Assembly (NCBI RefSeq): GCF_031458095.1
Contig: NZ_JAVDXU010000001.1
Coordinates: 1,860,001-1,924,000, forward strand
Direction: 5' to 3'
Length of the DNA stretch: 64,000 nucleotides
Origin: Pelomonas saccharophila_A
GTDB lineage: Bacteria > Pseudomonadota > Gammaproteobacteria > Burkholderiales > Burkholderiaceae_C
Below, piece after piece: positions 18,492 to 27,951 of this stretch. A program made the translations under genes and the position numbers. The notes under the pieces are model-generated. The model ran no database searches. It was not told where the DNA came from and saw only the letters and a list, made by a program, of their open reading frames with translations. The number at the start of each line of letters is the position of its first letter. Position 1 is the stretch's first letter.

Positions 18492-18551
18492 GGCGGCTCT
18501 CCGGGGCAGGCGTGAAATGCTAGCGGCTCGAGCCGGTCGATAGGCGGAAAA

Positions 18552-18571
18552 TACTGGATATAAATACAGCA
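18552..18571. promoter_or_regulatory. LexA (SOS) box upstream of imuA
   Basis: TACTGGATATAAATACAGCA contains CTG-N10-CAG with an AT-rich centre, matching the gammaproteobacterial/betaproteobacterial LexA consensus closely. It sits 65 bases before imuA. Such a site before imuA-imuB-dnaE2 is the established arrangement, so the operon should be DNA-damage inducible. The divergent VOC gene might also be affected. Confidence 0.88.
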
Positions 18572-18635
18572 TTGTGATCTCATCCAAGCTCCGGTTCCTT
18601 CCCTCTGACCCTCGCCCGCTCCGTGCTTCCCGGCC

Positions 18636-19490
18636 ATGTCGCCCGCTTCCGTCGCCACTTCCGCCCCCCTTGTTCCGCCGCCTCTCGGCCGCCTGCCGCT
18701 GGACGACGCCCGTCTGCAGGGGCGACTGTGGCGCGGCAGCAGCCTGAGCACCGCCGCCGACCCGGCGCTGGCCAGCGGCTTCGCAGCCCTGGACGCCGAA
18801 CTGCCCGGCGGCGGCTGGCCGCTGCGGGCCGTCACCGAGCTGCTGACGCCTCAGCCCGGCGTGCTGGAGTGGCGGCTGCTGGCCCCGGCCCTGCGCGACT
18901 GGTGGGCGGCCCAGGCCCTGCCGGCGGCCACGCCAAGCCGGCGCGGGCGCGCGGCCACGCCGGCACTGCGCTCGCTGCTGTTGATCAACCCGCCGCACAC
19001 ACCGCATCTGCCGGGCCTGCAGGCTCTGGGCCTGCCGCCAGCGGCCCTGGTCTGGGTGGAGGCCGGCACGCCGGCCCAGGCGCTCTGGGCCGCCGAGCAG
19101 GCCATCAAGTCGCGCGTGGCCATGCTGGCCTGGCTGCCCGAGACGCAGCCGGAGCAGATCCGGCGCCTGCAGGTCAATGCGCTGAGCTCCGACGCCCCGG
19201 CCTTCCTGATGCGGCCCGAACGCGTCCAGCAGCAGTCCTCGGCCGCGCCGCTGCGCCTGGTCGTGCAACCCGGCGAAGGCTGGGAACTGAACGTGCACCT
19301 GCTCAAGCGCCGCGGCCCGGCGCACGAGGGCTGGCTGCAGCTGTCCGCCGTGCCGGGCGAGGTCGAGCCCCTGCTGACGGCGGCCAAGCGCAAGCCCCTG
19401 CCTGTGCCGGCGCCGGAACCCACCCCGACACCCGTCAGTCCTCCCATGGAGCGCCATCATGCGCTGGCTCGCCCTGTGCTGCAGGCCTGA
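18636..19490 (+). CDS. imuA: Mutasome accessory protein ImuA
   Basis: The 284-residue protein is a RecA/SulA-like relative. Family blocks include FAALDAELPGGGWPLRAVTELL, seen here as AALDAELPGGGWP and AVTELL, and later LRSLLLINPP and AQALWAAEQAIKS. ImuA works with ImuB and DnaE2 in damage-induced translesion synthesis. The start is ATG 18636, 65 bases after a LexA box; no strong ribosome site is visible. Its end overlaps imuB by 32 bases. Confidence 0.9.
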   Translation: MSPASVATSAPLVPPPLGRLPLDDARLQGRLWRGSSLSTAADPALASGFAALDAELPGGGWPLRAVTELLTPQPGVLEWRLLAPALRDWWAAQALPAATPSRRGRAATPALRSLLLINPPHTPHLPGLQALGLPPAALVWVEAGTPAQALWAAEQAIKSRVAMLAWLPETQPEQIRRLQVNALSSDAPAFLMRPERVQQQSSAAPLRLVVQPGEGWELNVHLLKRRGPAHEGWLQLSAVPGEVEPLLTAAKRKPLPVPAPEPTPTPVSPPMERHHALARPVLQA

Positions 19491-20751
19491 TGCGCCCGCG
19501 GGTGACAGCGACGCCCTGGGCTGGCTGGCGCTGAGCTTCACGCCGCGCGTCGCGCGGCTGGAGGAGGCCGTCGTGGCCGAGGTGTCCACCAGCCTGAAGC
19601 TGTTCCGCGGCGCCCGCGCGCTGCGCCAGCGATTGCAGGCGCAAGCAGCGCAGGCCGGGCTGGCCCTGGGCAACATGGCCTGGGCACAGACGGCCCTGGG
19701 TGCGCTGGCGCTGGCGCGCTGTGCCGACACCACCCCTGGCCGCCTGAGCGAACGCCTGGACGCCCTGCCGCTGTCGGCCCTGAGCGCCGCCCAGGCCCAC
19801 CACGCCATGCTGGCCCGCCTAGGCTGCACACGCCTGGGCGAGTTGCGCCGGCTGCCGCGCCCGGCCCTGGCCCGGCGCTTCGGCCCGGCCCTGCTGATGG
19901 CACTGGACCAAGCCTATGGCGACCTGCCCGAGGTGCACGAGTGGTTGAGCCTGCCCGACCGCTTCGACGCACGGCTGGAACTGCCTTATCGCGTCGAGCA
20001 TGCGCCGGTGCTGCTGCACTTTGCCGAGGTGCTGCTGCGCCAGCTCTGTGCCTTCCTCACAGCTCGCCATGCCGGCGTGCGCGCGTTGCGCCTGTCCTGG
20101 CAGCACGACGCCATGCGCGCGCGGGACGTGGCCAGCAGCGGCGAGATCGACATTGCCACCGCCGACACGACACGCGACCTGCCTCGTCTGACGCGCCTGC
20201 TGGGCGAGCACCTCGCCCGCACCGAGCTGGCCGCCCCGGCCGGCGAGATCCGCCTCAGTGCCGACACCGTGCTGCCCTTGCAGGAAGGCAGCGTCAGCTT
20301 GCTGCCCGGCCCCTCCGACCCGGCCGAGCGCACGACGACGAATGCGCTGCTGGAGCGGCTGTCCGTGCGCCTGGGTGCCGACCACGTGCGCGAGGGTCGG
20401 TTGCGTGAGGACCACCGGCTCGACCATATGCAGAGCTGGCGGGCCTGGCCGGCCCCACCGGCCACCGCCTCGCGCCGCCCCTCAGGCCCCCAACCCACCT
20501 GGCTCGTGCAGCCGCCCCGGCCGCTGCGCTCCGATGCGCGCGAGCAGCCGACCTACTGCGGCGCCTTGACCCTCGTCAGCGGCCCGCACCGCGTCGAGGC
20601 GGGCTGGTGGGAAGGCGCCAGCGGCATGCAGGCGCGCGACTACTTTGTGTACCGCAGCGCCACGCGCGGCCTGCTGTGGGTCTATCACGAGCGGCCTTCA
20701 TCGACCGCATCCGCCGCTCCCGGCTGGTTTCTTCATGGAGTGTTTGCATGA
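19459..20751 (+). CDS. imuB: Mutasome protein ImuB (catalytically inactive Y-family polymerase homologue)
   Basis: The 430-residue protein has a Y-family polymerase layout: palm-like N-terminus, helix-hairpin-helix region (LARLGCTRLGELRRLPRPAL in pieces GCTRLGELRRLP) and little finger. The acidic motif that in true polymerases reads as an Asp-Glu pair is replaced here by VAEVSTSLKLF, as known for ImuB, which acts as a hub linking DnaE2 to the beta clamp rather than as an enzyme. It overlaps imuA by 32 bases, and its stop overlaps the dnaE2 start as ATGA. Confidence 0.92.
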   Translation: MRWLALCCRPDAPAGDSDALGWLALSFTPRVARLEEAVVAEVSTSLKLFRGARALRQRLQAQAAQAGLALGNMAWAQTALGALALARCADTTPGRLSERLDALPLSALSAAQAHHAMLARLGCTRLGELRRLPRPALARRFGPALLMALDQAYGDLPEVHEWLSLPDRFDARLELPYRVEHAPVLLHFAEVLLRQLCAFLTARHAGVRALRLSWQHDAMRARDVASSGEIDIATADTTRDLPRLTRLLGEHLARTELAAPAGEIRLSADTVLPLQEGSVSLLPGPSDPAERTTTNALLERLSVRLGADHVREGRLREDHRLDHMQSWRAWPAPPATASRRPSGPQPTWLVQPPRPLRSDAREQPTYCGALTLVSGPHRVEAGWWEGASGMQARDYFVYRSATRGLLWVYHERPSSTASAAPGWFLHGVFA

Positions 20752-23700
20752 CGCCTCCCATGTCAGACCGCGACGAAAGGCTGGCGATGCTGCGCCAGCA
20801 AGGCATTGACTCGGAGGCCGAGCTGCGACGAGCGGCCGATGGCGGTTGGCCATCTCCGTTCTCCGGTTCAGGTGGCGAGCTGCCGCGCTACGCCGAGCTG
20901 CACTGCCTGTCGGCCTTCAGCTTCCTGCGCGGCGCCTCGGAGCCGGCGGAGCTGGTCGAGCGCGCCTGCGAGCTGGGCTACGAGGCCCTGGCCATCACCG
21001 ACGAATGCTCGCTGGCCGGGGTCGTGCGCGCCCACAAGCAGCTGCGGGAGATGCGCGAGGCGGCGCATCACATCCTCAAGGAAGAGGCGAAAGAGGCTGG
21101 CCTGCCGACCGAGGACATCGAGCAACCGCAACTGATGAAGCTGCTGATCGGCAGCGAATTCCTCGTCCGCGACGACGCCGGCACGCCGCGCTTCAAGCTC
21201 GTGCTGATCGCGCAGAACCTCAATGGCTACGGCAATCTCAGCCAGTTCATCACCCGGCTGCGCCGCGCCAGCCCGGTCAAGGGCGAGTACACCCTGTACT
21301 GGCGCCAGCTCGCGCCCGAGAAGCTGGGTGATTGCCTGGCCCTGCTCGTGCTGCCCCGCGAAGCCCCCGATGCCGAGCTGGCGCCGGCCGCGCATTGGGT
21401 GCTGCGCCATTTCGCCGGCCGCGCCTGGATCGCCGTCGAGCTGATGCGCGAGGCCAGCGACGCGCTGTGGCTGCAGCGCCTGCAGGCGCTGTCCGAGCAA
21501 ACCGCCCTGCCCCTGGTGGCCGCCGGCGACGTGCACTTCCATGTGCGCTCGCGCAAGGCCCTGCAGGACGTGATGACGGCCACGCGGCTGGGCCGCACCG
21601 TGGCCGAGTGCGGCTTCGACCTTCAGCCCAACGCGGAGCAGCATCTGCGCAGCACTTATCGAGTCTCCCGGGTCTATCCGGAAGCGTTGATGCGCGAAAC
21701 ACTGCAGGTGGCGGCGCGGTGCGAGTTCAGCCTCAGCGAGATCAGCTATCACTATCCGAGCGAGGTCGTGCCACCGGACGTCACGGCCGCTCAGCACCTG
21801 CGCAATCTGACCTATGCCGGCGCCGAGAAGCGCTGGCCCTGGGACAAGCAGGGCCTCGGCGGTGTGCCGGACAAATGGAAAGCTCGCATCGAGTACGAAC
21901 TCGAGCTGATCGAGGAACTGGGCTACGAGCACTACTTCCTGACGGTTGGCGAGGTCGTGGAGTTCGCACGCAGCATCAAGATCCTCTGCCAGGGCCGCGG
22001 CTCAGCGGCCAACAGCATCGTTTGCTACTGCCTGCACGTCACCTCCGTCGACCCGGACCGCAGCACCTTGCTGTTCGAACGATTCATCAGCCGCGAGCGC
22101 AACGAACCGCCGGACATCGACGTCGACTTCGAGCACGAGCGCCGCGAAGAGGTCATCCAGCACCTCTACAAGAAGTACGGCCGTGACCGCGCCGCGCTGA
22201 CCGCCGTCGTCATCTGCTACCGCCCCAAGAGCGCCATCCGAGACGTGGGCAAGGCGCTGGGCTTCACGGAGGAACAACTCGATGTGATGAGCCAGGACCA
22301 CAGCGGCTGGTCCACCCAGGTGCTGCCCGAGGAGCACCGCCTCGAACTGCTGCAAAAACTCGGCCTACCCGAGGACGACCCGCGCCTGCTGCAGCTCATC
22401 ACGCTGGGCCGCCAGCTCAACGGCCTGCCGCGCCACCTCAGCCAGCACGTGGGCGGCTTCGTGTTGACCGAGGGGCCATTGGAGCGCCTCGTGCCCATCG
22501 AGAACGCGACCATGAAGGACCGCAGCGTCATCGAATGGGACAAGGACGACATCGACGAGCTGAAGATGATGAAGGTCGACGTGTTGGCCCTGGGCATGCT
22601 CAGTGCCATCCGGCGCTGCTTCGATCTCGTCAACCGGATGCGCGGCACGTCCATCGACCTCACCATCCCCGACAACGACACCGCCACCTACGACATGATC
22701 TGCAAGGCCGACACCATCGGCGTGTTCCAGATCGAGTCGCGAGCGCAGATGTCGATGCTGCCGCGCCTGCAGCCACGCAAGTACTACGACCTCGTGGTCG
22801 AGGTGGCCATCGTGCGGCCCGGCCCCATCGAAGGCGGCATGGTGCATCCCTACCTGAAGAACCGCGCGCTGGACCCCAAGGACATCAAGTACCCGAAGGA
22901 GGCCCTGAAGGAAGCGCTCGAACGCACCTGCGGCGTTCCCATCTTTCAGGAGCAGGTCATGCAGGTGGCCATGATCGCGGCCGGTTTCACTGCAACCGAA
23001 GCCGATGGCCTGCGCCGCGCGATGGCGGCATGGAAGCGCCCCGGCGTGCTCGACAAGTACTACGACAAGGTCATCAAGGGCATGCGGGAACGCGGCTACG
23101 AAGACGCCTTCGCCGAGCAGATCTTCAGCCAGATCAAGGGCTTCTCCTCCTACGGCTTCCCCGAGTCCCATGCCGCCAGCTTTGCCCTGCTGACCTATGT
23201 CAGCTCCTGGCTCAAATGCCATGAGCCGGCGGCCTTCCTGTGTGCACTGCTGAACTCCCAGCCGCTGGGCTTCTACACACCCAGCCAGTTGGTGCAGGAC
23301 GCACGCCGCCATCACGTCGAGGTGAGGGCCATCGACGTCAACCACAGCAACAGGTACAGCACCCTCGAGCACCGCGACGGCGAACACCAGCCGGCAGTGC
23401 GCCTGGGGCTGCATCTGGTCAGCGGCTTGGGTGACGAGGCGGCCGACCGCATCGAGCAGGCCCGTACACGCGACGGCGATTTCGCCCACCCGCAGGACCT
23501 CGCCTTCCGCGCCCGCCTCACCCAGCAGGACATGCAGCAGCTCGCCGCCGCCGATGCCCTCACCTCACTCGCCGGCCACCGCCGCCAGCAGGTCTGGCAG
23601 GCCTCGGCCCTGCATGCCATGCCCGAACTGCTGCAGGGCAGCCTGCTGCCCGAGGACGACCTCGCCCTACCGGCCGCTGCCGAGGGCGAGGAAGTGCTGT

Positions 23701-24101
23701 GGGACTACGCTGCCACCGGCCTGACGCTGCGCCGCCACCCGCTGGCCCTTCTACGTCCGCGCCTGGCCAAGGAGGGCCTGCTGAGCGCCCAGCAGCTCGA
23801 CGCCGTCAAGAGCGGCCGCCGCGCCAAGGCCTGCGGCATCGTCACTGGGCGGCAAAAGCCGCAGACGGCCAAGGGCACCCTCTTCGTCACGCTGGAAGAC
23901 GAGACCGGCAATGTGCAGGTCATCGTCTGGCCCAAGGTTTATGAAGAACACCGCGGCACCATCCTCGGCGCGCGCCTGCTGGCCGTGGAAGGCGTCTGGC
24001 AGCGCGGGGATGGCGATGTGCGGCATCTGCTGGCGCAGGGATTCACCAACCTCAACCCGCTGCTGGGCAGGCTGCCGACGGAGAGTCGGGATTTCAGGTG
24101 A
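20748..24101 (+). CDS. dnaE2: Error-prone DNA polymerase DnaE2
   Basis: The 1117-residue C-family polymerase begins with a PHP domain (ELHCLSAFSFLRGAS). The polymerase core has catalytic Asp residues in PPDIDVDFEHERRE (D456, D458, D460) and RGSAANSIVCY upstream. The C-terminus has an OB-fold (VTLEDETGNVQVIVWP). It carries out damage-induced translesion synthesis with ImuA and ImuB. The start is ATG 20748, preceded by GGAG and overlapping the imuB stop as ATGA. It is full length and of normal family size. Confidence 0.95.
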   Translation: MTPPMSDRDERLAMLRQQGIDSEAELRRAADGGWPSPFSGSGGELPRYAELHCLSAFSFLRGASEPAELVERACELGYEALAITDECSLAGVVRAHKQLREMREAAHHILKEEAKEAGLPTEDIEQPQLMKLLIGSEFLVRDDAGTPRFKLVLIAQNLNGYGNLSQFITRLRRASPVKGEYTLYWRQLAPEKLGDCLALLVLPREAPDAELAPAAHWVLRHFAGRAWIAVELMREASDALWLQRLQALSEQTALPLVAAGDVHFHVRSRKALQDVMTATRLGRTVAECGFDLQPNAEQHLRSTYRVSRVYPEALMRETLQVAARCEFSLSEISYHYPSEVVPPDVTAAQHLRNLTYAGAEKRWPWDKQGLGGVPDKWKARIEYELELIEELGYEHYFLTVGEVVEFARSIKILCQGRGSAANSIVCYCLHVTSVDPDRSTLLFERFISRERNEPPDIDVDFEHERREEVIQHLYKKYGRDRAALTAVVICYRPKSAIRDVGKALGFTEEQLDVMSQDHSGWSTQVLPEEHRLELLQKLGLPEDDPRLLQLITLGRQLNGLPRHLSQHVGGFVLTEGPLERLVPIENATMKDRSVIEWDKDDIDELKMMKVDVLALGMLSAIRRCFDLVNRMRGTSIDLTIPDNDTATYDMICKADTIGVFQIESRAQMSMLPRLQPRKYYDLVVEVAIVRPGPIEGGMVHPYLKNRALDPKDIKYPKEALKEALERTCGVPIFQEQVMQVAMIAAGFTATEADGLRRAMAAWKRPGVLDKYYDKVIKGMRERGYEDAFAEQIFSQIKGFSSYGFPESHAASFALLTYVSSWLKCHEPAAFLCALLNSQPLGFYTPSQLVQDARRHHVEVRAIDVNHSNRYSTLEHRDGEHQPAVRLGLHLVSGLGDEAADRIEQARTRDGDFAHPQDLAFRARLTQQDMQQLAAADALTSLAGHRRQQVWQASALHAMPELLQGSLLPEDDLALPAAAEGEEVLWDYAATGLTLRRHPLALLRPRLAKEGLLSAQQLDAVKSGRRAKACGIVTGRQKPQTAKGTLFVTLEDETGNVQVIVWPKVYEEHRGTILGARLLAVEGVWQRGDGDVRHLLAQGFTNLNPLLGRLPTESRDFR

Positions 24102-24402
24102 GGGGCGGCGGCATCAGGCCAAAAGCAGTTCGGGCCGCCGTGGCGGCAGCTCTCGTGCGAAGCGGTAGTGTGTGTTTACCGAATCGATTGGATAGCACGA
24201 GCGACGCGATGCGGCCACTGAACTGAGGCGCCTGACAGGCGAACTTTGACAATGAATACGCTGGCGCTCCAGTCTGTGAGTTCTTGGAAGCTTCGGTCTA
24301 ATGTTCCGTCAATGAGGGCGGCGCGATGTGCCTGAACGCGACGTCAGCTCTGCAATGGCTGCGGCACGAAAAAACGTTGTCCTATAGAAACGGAGACCCC
24401 AT
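24102..24402. other. Non-coding gap between dnaE2 and TPR gene
   Basis: This roughly 300-base stretch has visibly lower GC than the flanking dnaE2 gene. It contains one small hairpin, CGCCTG-A-CAGGCG (24229-24241), without a T run. I see no gene, tRNA, insertion-sequence end or convincing promoter. It may mark the left side of a small acquired segment. Confidence 0.4.
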
Positions 24403-25446
24403 TTGAGAAGATCTTGGAGATTCAAGTCGCGAGTCTTGCTCGCCGTCACCTGCATTGCCATAACTGTCGCTGCTGCTGCCGAGCCTGCGCGAGTTCCGGC
24501 AGACGCTCTGCAACATTGGAATGCGGCAGGAATCCGCGCGAGTCAGTTTGATTGGGGAGGTGCAATCATTGAGATCAATGCTGTCATTGCCCTGCTCCCC
24601 AATGAACCCGCGGCGTTGAACTTTCGCGGCGATATGCATTTGCGGATGCAAAACTGGGCTCAAGCGGAGGCTGACTACTCGCGCGCTATCGAACTCTACG
24701 GGGCTAACAAACAGGCCGCTCAATCGCTGATCCGGCGGAGCACCATCTGGACTAGATCGCGACCCGATGATTCGCTCAAAGACATCGAACGAGCGGTCAG
24801 ACTTGATCCTGACTATGCTGAGGCCCGATACATGCATGCGGCCGCTTTATGGCAGCGAGGCCTCAACAAAGACGCACTTGAAGAAATAAACAAGGGCATC
24901 GCGCTTGATCCCGACAAGGGTCTTTATCACCAAATGCGCGGGATGGTGCTGGAGAGGCTGGGGGACCTTGCTAGTGCAAAGGCAGCCTTGGATATCGGGG
25001 TGCAGCGCGAGCCCAGCATGTTCATGACTTGGTCTGCGCGCGCTTCGCTAGGTCTGAAGTTGGGCGACTTCGTGTCAGCCAGAGATGACGCCAACAAGGC
25101 ACTGTCTCTGTTCCCCTCGGCCCGCGGAATGCGCGTTACCGTCGCGATTGCGACCGCACTTCTTGGGGATATCGTTGCTGCCAACGCCATGTTTCTCGAA
25201 ATTGCAGCGCAGACACCAGAGGCGCTGTCACCTCAAGCACGAGTTGCGGGCCTGGAGATCGATGCCGTTCTTGAGCGAATAGGCCGAAACGATGTCAATG
25301 GCGCCCGTGCTGAACTCGCTTGGGGACTGGTGTGCAAGGCCCGCGGAGAGAAAGATGATGCCAAACGACATTTCGCAGAGGCGCTAAGAAGAGATCCGTC
25401 TACGCATTCGGAGGTTGAGATCGCTCGAGCCGAAGCGCGACGGTGA
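24403..25446 (+). CDS. Secreted TPR protein of atypical base composition
   Basis: The 347-residue protein has a signal peptide (FKSRVLLAVTCIAITVAAAA) and about six TPR units (for example AQAEADYSRAIELYG, LKDIERAVRLDPDYAEARYM, DALEEINKGIALDPDKGLYH). TPR proteins mediate protein contacts; no enzyme motif is seen. The start is TTG at 24403, supported by GGAG seven bases upstream and by the signal peptide. Codons are visibly more A/T-ended than those of its neighbours, and gaps on both sides share this, which hints at horizontal acquisition. Function unknown. Confidence 0.75.
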   Translation: MRRSWRFKSRVLLAVTCIAITVAAAAEPARVPADALQHWNAAGIRASQFDWGGAIIEINAVIALLPNEPAALNFRGDMHLRMQNWAQAEADYSRAIELYGANKQAAQSLIRRSTIWTRSRPDDSLKDIERAVRLDPDYAEARYMHAAALWQRGLNKDALEEINKGIALDPDKGLYHQMRGMVLERLGDLASAKAALDIGVQREPSMFMTWSARASLGLKLGDFVSARDDANKALSLFPSARGMRVTVAIATALLGDIVAANAMFLEIAAQTPEALSPQARVAGLEIDAVLERIGRNDVNGARAELAWGLVCKARGEKDDAKRHFAEALRRDPSTHSEVEIARAEARR

Positions 25447-25650
25447 GGACTAAACCGGGCGACGCACGTCTTTGCGCGAAGTTGCCGCAAAGGTTGTCGC
25501 CAACGGGCAATGACGTTCTGAGTTCTGGGCTGGTTCGCGAGCTTCGTGCAGAACCGTAGCGGTTCATATAACAGCGCACTAAGGGGGTCGAGCGGCGTGT
25601 GCACACGTGGTATCGCACAGGCGTGCGACCGCTTAGAGCCGCGGTCGCCC

Positions 25651-26835
25651 TTACCTTTCGCGTCCCTTGCCCCACCATTTCTCCAACCTCCCCCTCTTCC
25701 CCTCCTGCACATTTGCCCTCCCCAACTCCCCGCCGTAATGCGCCATCACCCTGCGGTCCATCAACCGGAACCACAGCGGCGGCACATAGGCCACCAGCAG
25801 CAGGCCGGCATAGCCGCTGGGCAGCTGCGGCGCCTCTTCGAAATGCCTGAGAGCCTGGTAGCGGCGCGCCGGATGGGCGTGGTGGTCGCTGTGGCGTTGC
25901 AGGTGGTACAGGAACAGGTTGGACATGCGGTGGTTGCTGTTCCACGAGTGCTCGGGCGCGCAGCGCTCGTAGCGGCCGTCGGGCCCGCGCTGGCGTAGCA
26001 GGCCGTAGTGCTCGATGTAGTTCACCACCTCCAGCAGCTGGGCGCCGTAGAACGCCTGCACGAGCAGGAAGGGCAGCACCGCCCAACCCAGCCAGGCGAC
26101 CAGGCCCGCGTAGAGCAGCGCCGTCATGGCCCAGGCTTGCAGGCATTGGTTGCGCCAGTGCCAGGGGCCATGGCCGCGGCCGGTCAGGCGGTCGCGCTCC
26201 AGCTGCCAGGCCGAATGCAGGCTGCCCCACATCGTGCGCGGCAGGAAGGCCCAGAAGCTCTCGCCCAGGCGGGCGCTGGCCGGGTCCTCGGGCGTGGCCA
26301 CGCGCCGGTGGTGGCCGCGGTTGTGCTCGACGAAGAAATGGCCGTACGCCACCGGCGCCAGCACCAGGCGCGACAGCCAGCGCTCCCAGGCGGCGTGTTT
26401 GTGGCCCAGCTCGTGGGCGGTGTTGATGGCGATCCCGTTGATGCCCCCCACCGTCACCACCAGGCCCGCGAGGCCCACCCAGCCCAACCCGCCGTGCACG
26501 GCCAGCCAGGCGCCGTGCAGCGTCAGCCCGAACTGCAGCGGCACGAAGACCAGCAGCACGACGAGGTACCAGCGGTCGGCCTCGAGCGCGGGCACCAGCG
26601 CCTCGGGCGGGTTGCTGCGGTCCTCGCCCAGCAACGTGTCCAGCAGCGGGATCAGCGTGTACATGACGCCCGGCAGCAGCCACAGCCAGAAGGCGTCGCC
26701 GCTGCGGCCGGCCTGCCAGACGTTCAGCCAGGCCAGCCCCGGGAACAGGCCCGACAGCAGCCAGGCGTAACGCTTGGCGTCGCGCCATCGCGTGGGAGCA
26801 GGTGCAGGAGCGGGCGCCGACAGGGTGGCAGGCAT
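25651..26835 (-). CDS. alkB: AlkB-type alkane 1-monooxygenase / fatty acid desaturase superfamily
   Basis: The 394-residue integral membrane non-haem di-iron protein shows the histidine boxes HELGHK, EHNRGHHRR and LQRHSDHHAHP, plus the AlkB-specific NYIEHYG. AlkB hydroxylates the terminal carbon of alkanes using electrons from rubredoxin. No rubredoxin or rubredoxin reductase gene is nearby, so partners must be elsewhere. The ATG at 26835 (MPATLSAPA) is chosen as the start nearest the first membrane segment; the ribosome site is weak. It is divergent from msrP. Other hydroxylases of this superfamily cannot be excluded. Confidence 0.85.
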   Translation of the reverse strand: MPATLSAPAPAPAPTRWRDAKRYAWLLSGLFPGLAWLNVWQAGRSGDAFWLWLLPGVMYTLIPLLDTLLGEDRSNPPEALVPALEADRWYLVVLLVFVPLQFGLTLHGAWLAVHGGLGWVGLAGLVVTVGGINGIAINTAHELGHKHAAWERWLSRLVLAPVAYGHFFVEHNRGHHRRVATPEDPASARLGESFWAFLPRTMWGSLHSAWQLERDRLTGRGHGPWHWRNQCLQAWAMTALLYAGLVAWLGWAVLPFLLVQAFYGAQLLEVVNYIEHYGLLRQRGPDGRYERCAPEHSWNSNHRMSNLFLYHLQRHSDHHAHPARRYQALRHFEEAPQLPSGYAGLLLVAYVPPLWFRLMDRRVMAHYGGELGRANVQEGKRGRLEKWWGKGRER

Positions 26836-26982
26836 GGCGGCATGCTCGGCGGCCGGGCGGCGGCCGTCAAGGACGGCGCTACTCAGGTTTACACAGGGCC
26901 TCGTACGGCCCGGCGCCAGGCGGTGTAAGTTCCGGCCATCCCTGGCCGACCGAACCGCCAGACCCACCGTATCGCACACACC

Positions 26983-27951
26983 ATGCTGATCAAGACCTCC
27001 GCCGCCCACGAGCCCCTGTCCAGCGAGATCACGCCCCGCCGCGTCTACCTGAACCGCCGCACAGCCCTGGCCGGCCTGGGTCTGGCCGCGACCTCGCCGC
27101 TGGCCCTGTCCCAGGCCGCGCCGGGCGGCGGCAAGCTGCCCAAGCTGCCAGGCGCCCACTCGGCCGTGCCCGGCGCCCTGGTCATGGACAAGGTCACCAG
27201 CTACGCCGACGCCACCTCGTACAACAACTTCTACGAATTCGGCACCGACAAGTCCGACCCGGCCGCCCACGCCCACACCCTCAAGCCCCGGCCGTGGACG
27301 GTCAGCATCGAGGGTGAATGCGCCAAGCCCGGCCGCTACGACCTGGACGCCCTGCTCAAGCTCAGCGCGATGGAAGAGCGCGTCTACCGGCTGCGCTGCG
27401 TCGAGGGCTGGAGCATGGTCATCCCCTGGGTCGGCTATTCGCTGGGCGAGCTGCTCAAGCAGGCCCAGCCCACGTCCAAGGCCAAATACGTCGAGTTCAC
27501 GACGCTGGCCGACAAGGCCCAGATGCCCGGCGTGCGTTCCGGCGTGCTGGACTGGCCCTATGTCGAGGGCCTGCGCATCGACGAGGCCATGCACCCGCTG
27601 GCCCTGCTGGCCTTCGGCATGTATGGCGAAGTGCTGCCCAACCAGAACGGCGCGCCGCTGCGCCTCGTGGTGCCCTGGAAGTACGGCTTCAAGTCGGCCA
27701 AGAGCATCGTCAAGATCCGCTTCGTCGAGAAGGAGCCCGTGTCGAGCTGGACCAAGGCGGCCCAGCAGGAATACGGCTTCTATTCCAATGTGAACCCCAA
27801 TGTGGCCCACCCGCGCTGGAGCCAGGCCAGCGAACGCCGCATCGGCGAGGACGGCCTGTTCGCCAAGAAGCGGCCGACGCTGATGTTCAACGGCTACGAG
27901 GCCCAGGTCGGGCAGCTCTACGCAGGCATGGACCTGAAGCGCAACTACTGA
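26983..27951 (+). CDS. msrP: Protein-methionine-sulfoxide reductase catalytic subunit MsrP
   Basis: The 322-residue periplasmic molybdoenzyme repairs oxidised methionines in envelope proteins. The molybdenum-ligating Cys is C139 in RLRCVEGWSMVIPW, a family hallmark, and GAPLRLVVPWKYGFK is also conserved. The N-terminus carries a twin-arginine-like segment (RRVYLNRRTALAGLGLAA) for Tat export after cofactor loading. It overlaps msrQ by one base (TGATG). Confidence 0.95.
   Translation: MLIKTSAAHEPLSSEITPRRVYLNRRTALAGLGLAATSPLALSQAAPGGGKLPKLPGAHSAVPGALVMDKVTSYADATSYNNFYEFGTDKSDPAAHAHTLKPRPWTVSIEGECAKPGRYDLDALLKLSAMEERVYRLRCVEGWSMVIPWVGYSLGELLKQAQPTSKAKYVEFTTLADKAQMPGVRSGVLDWPYVEGLRIDEAMHPLALLAFGMYGEVLPNQNGAPLRLVVPWKYGFKSAKSIVKIRFVEKEPVSSWTKAAQQEYGFYSNVNPNVAHPRWSQASERRIGEDGLFAKKRPTLMFNGYEAQVGQLYAGMDLKRNY

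Noticed and set aside
18492..19829. Long upstream extension of the VOC gene frame (571 residues in total)
   Set aside because: The extension is antisense to imuA and imuB and has shadow-like composition. A start at 18491 with GGAG gives a normal VOC length.
26836..27810. Upstream extension of the alkB frame (719 residues in total)
   Set aside because: Antisense to msrP, no membrane or family signal; the AlkB family begins near 26835.
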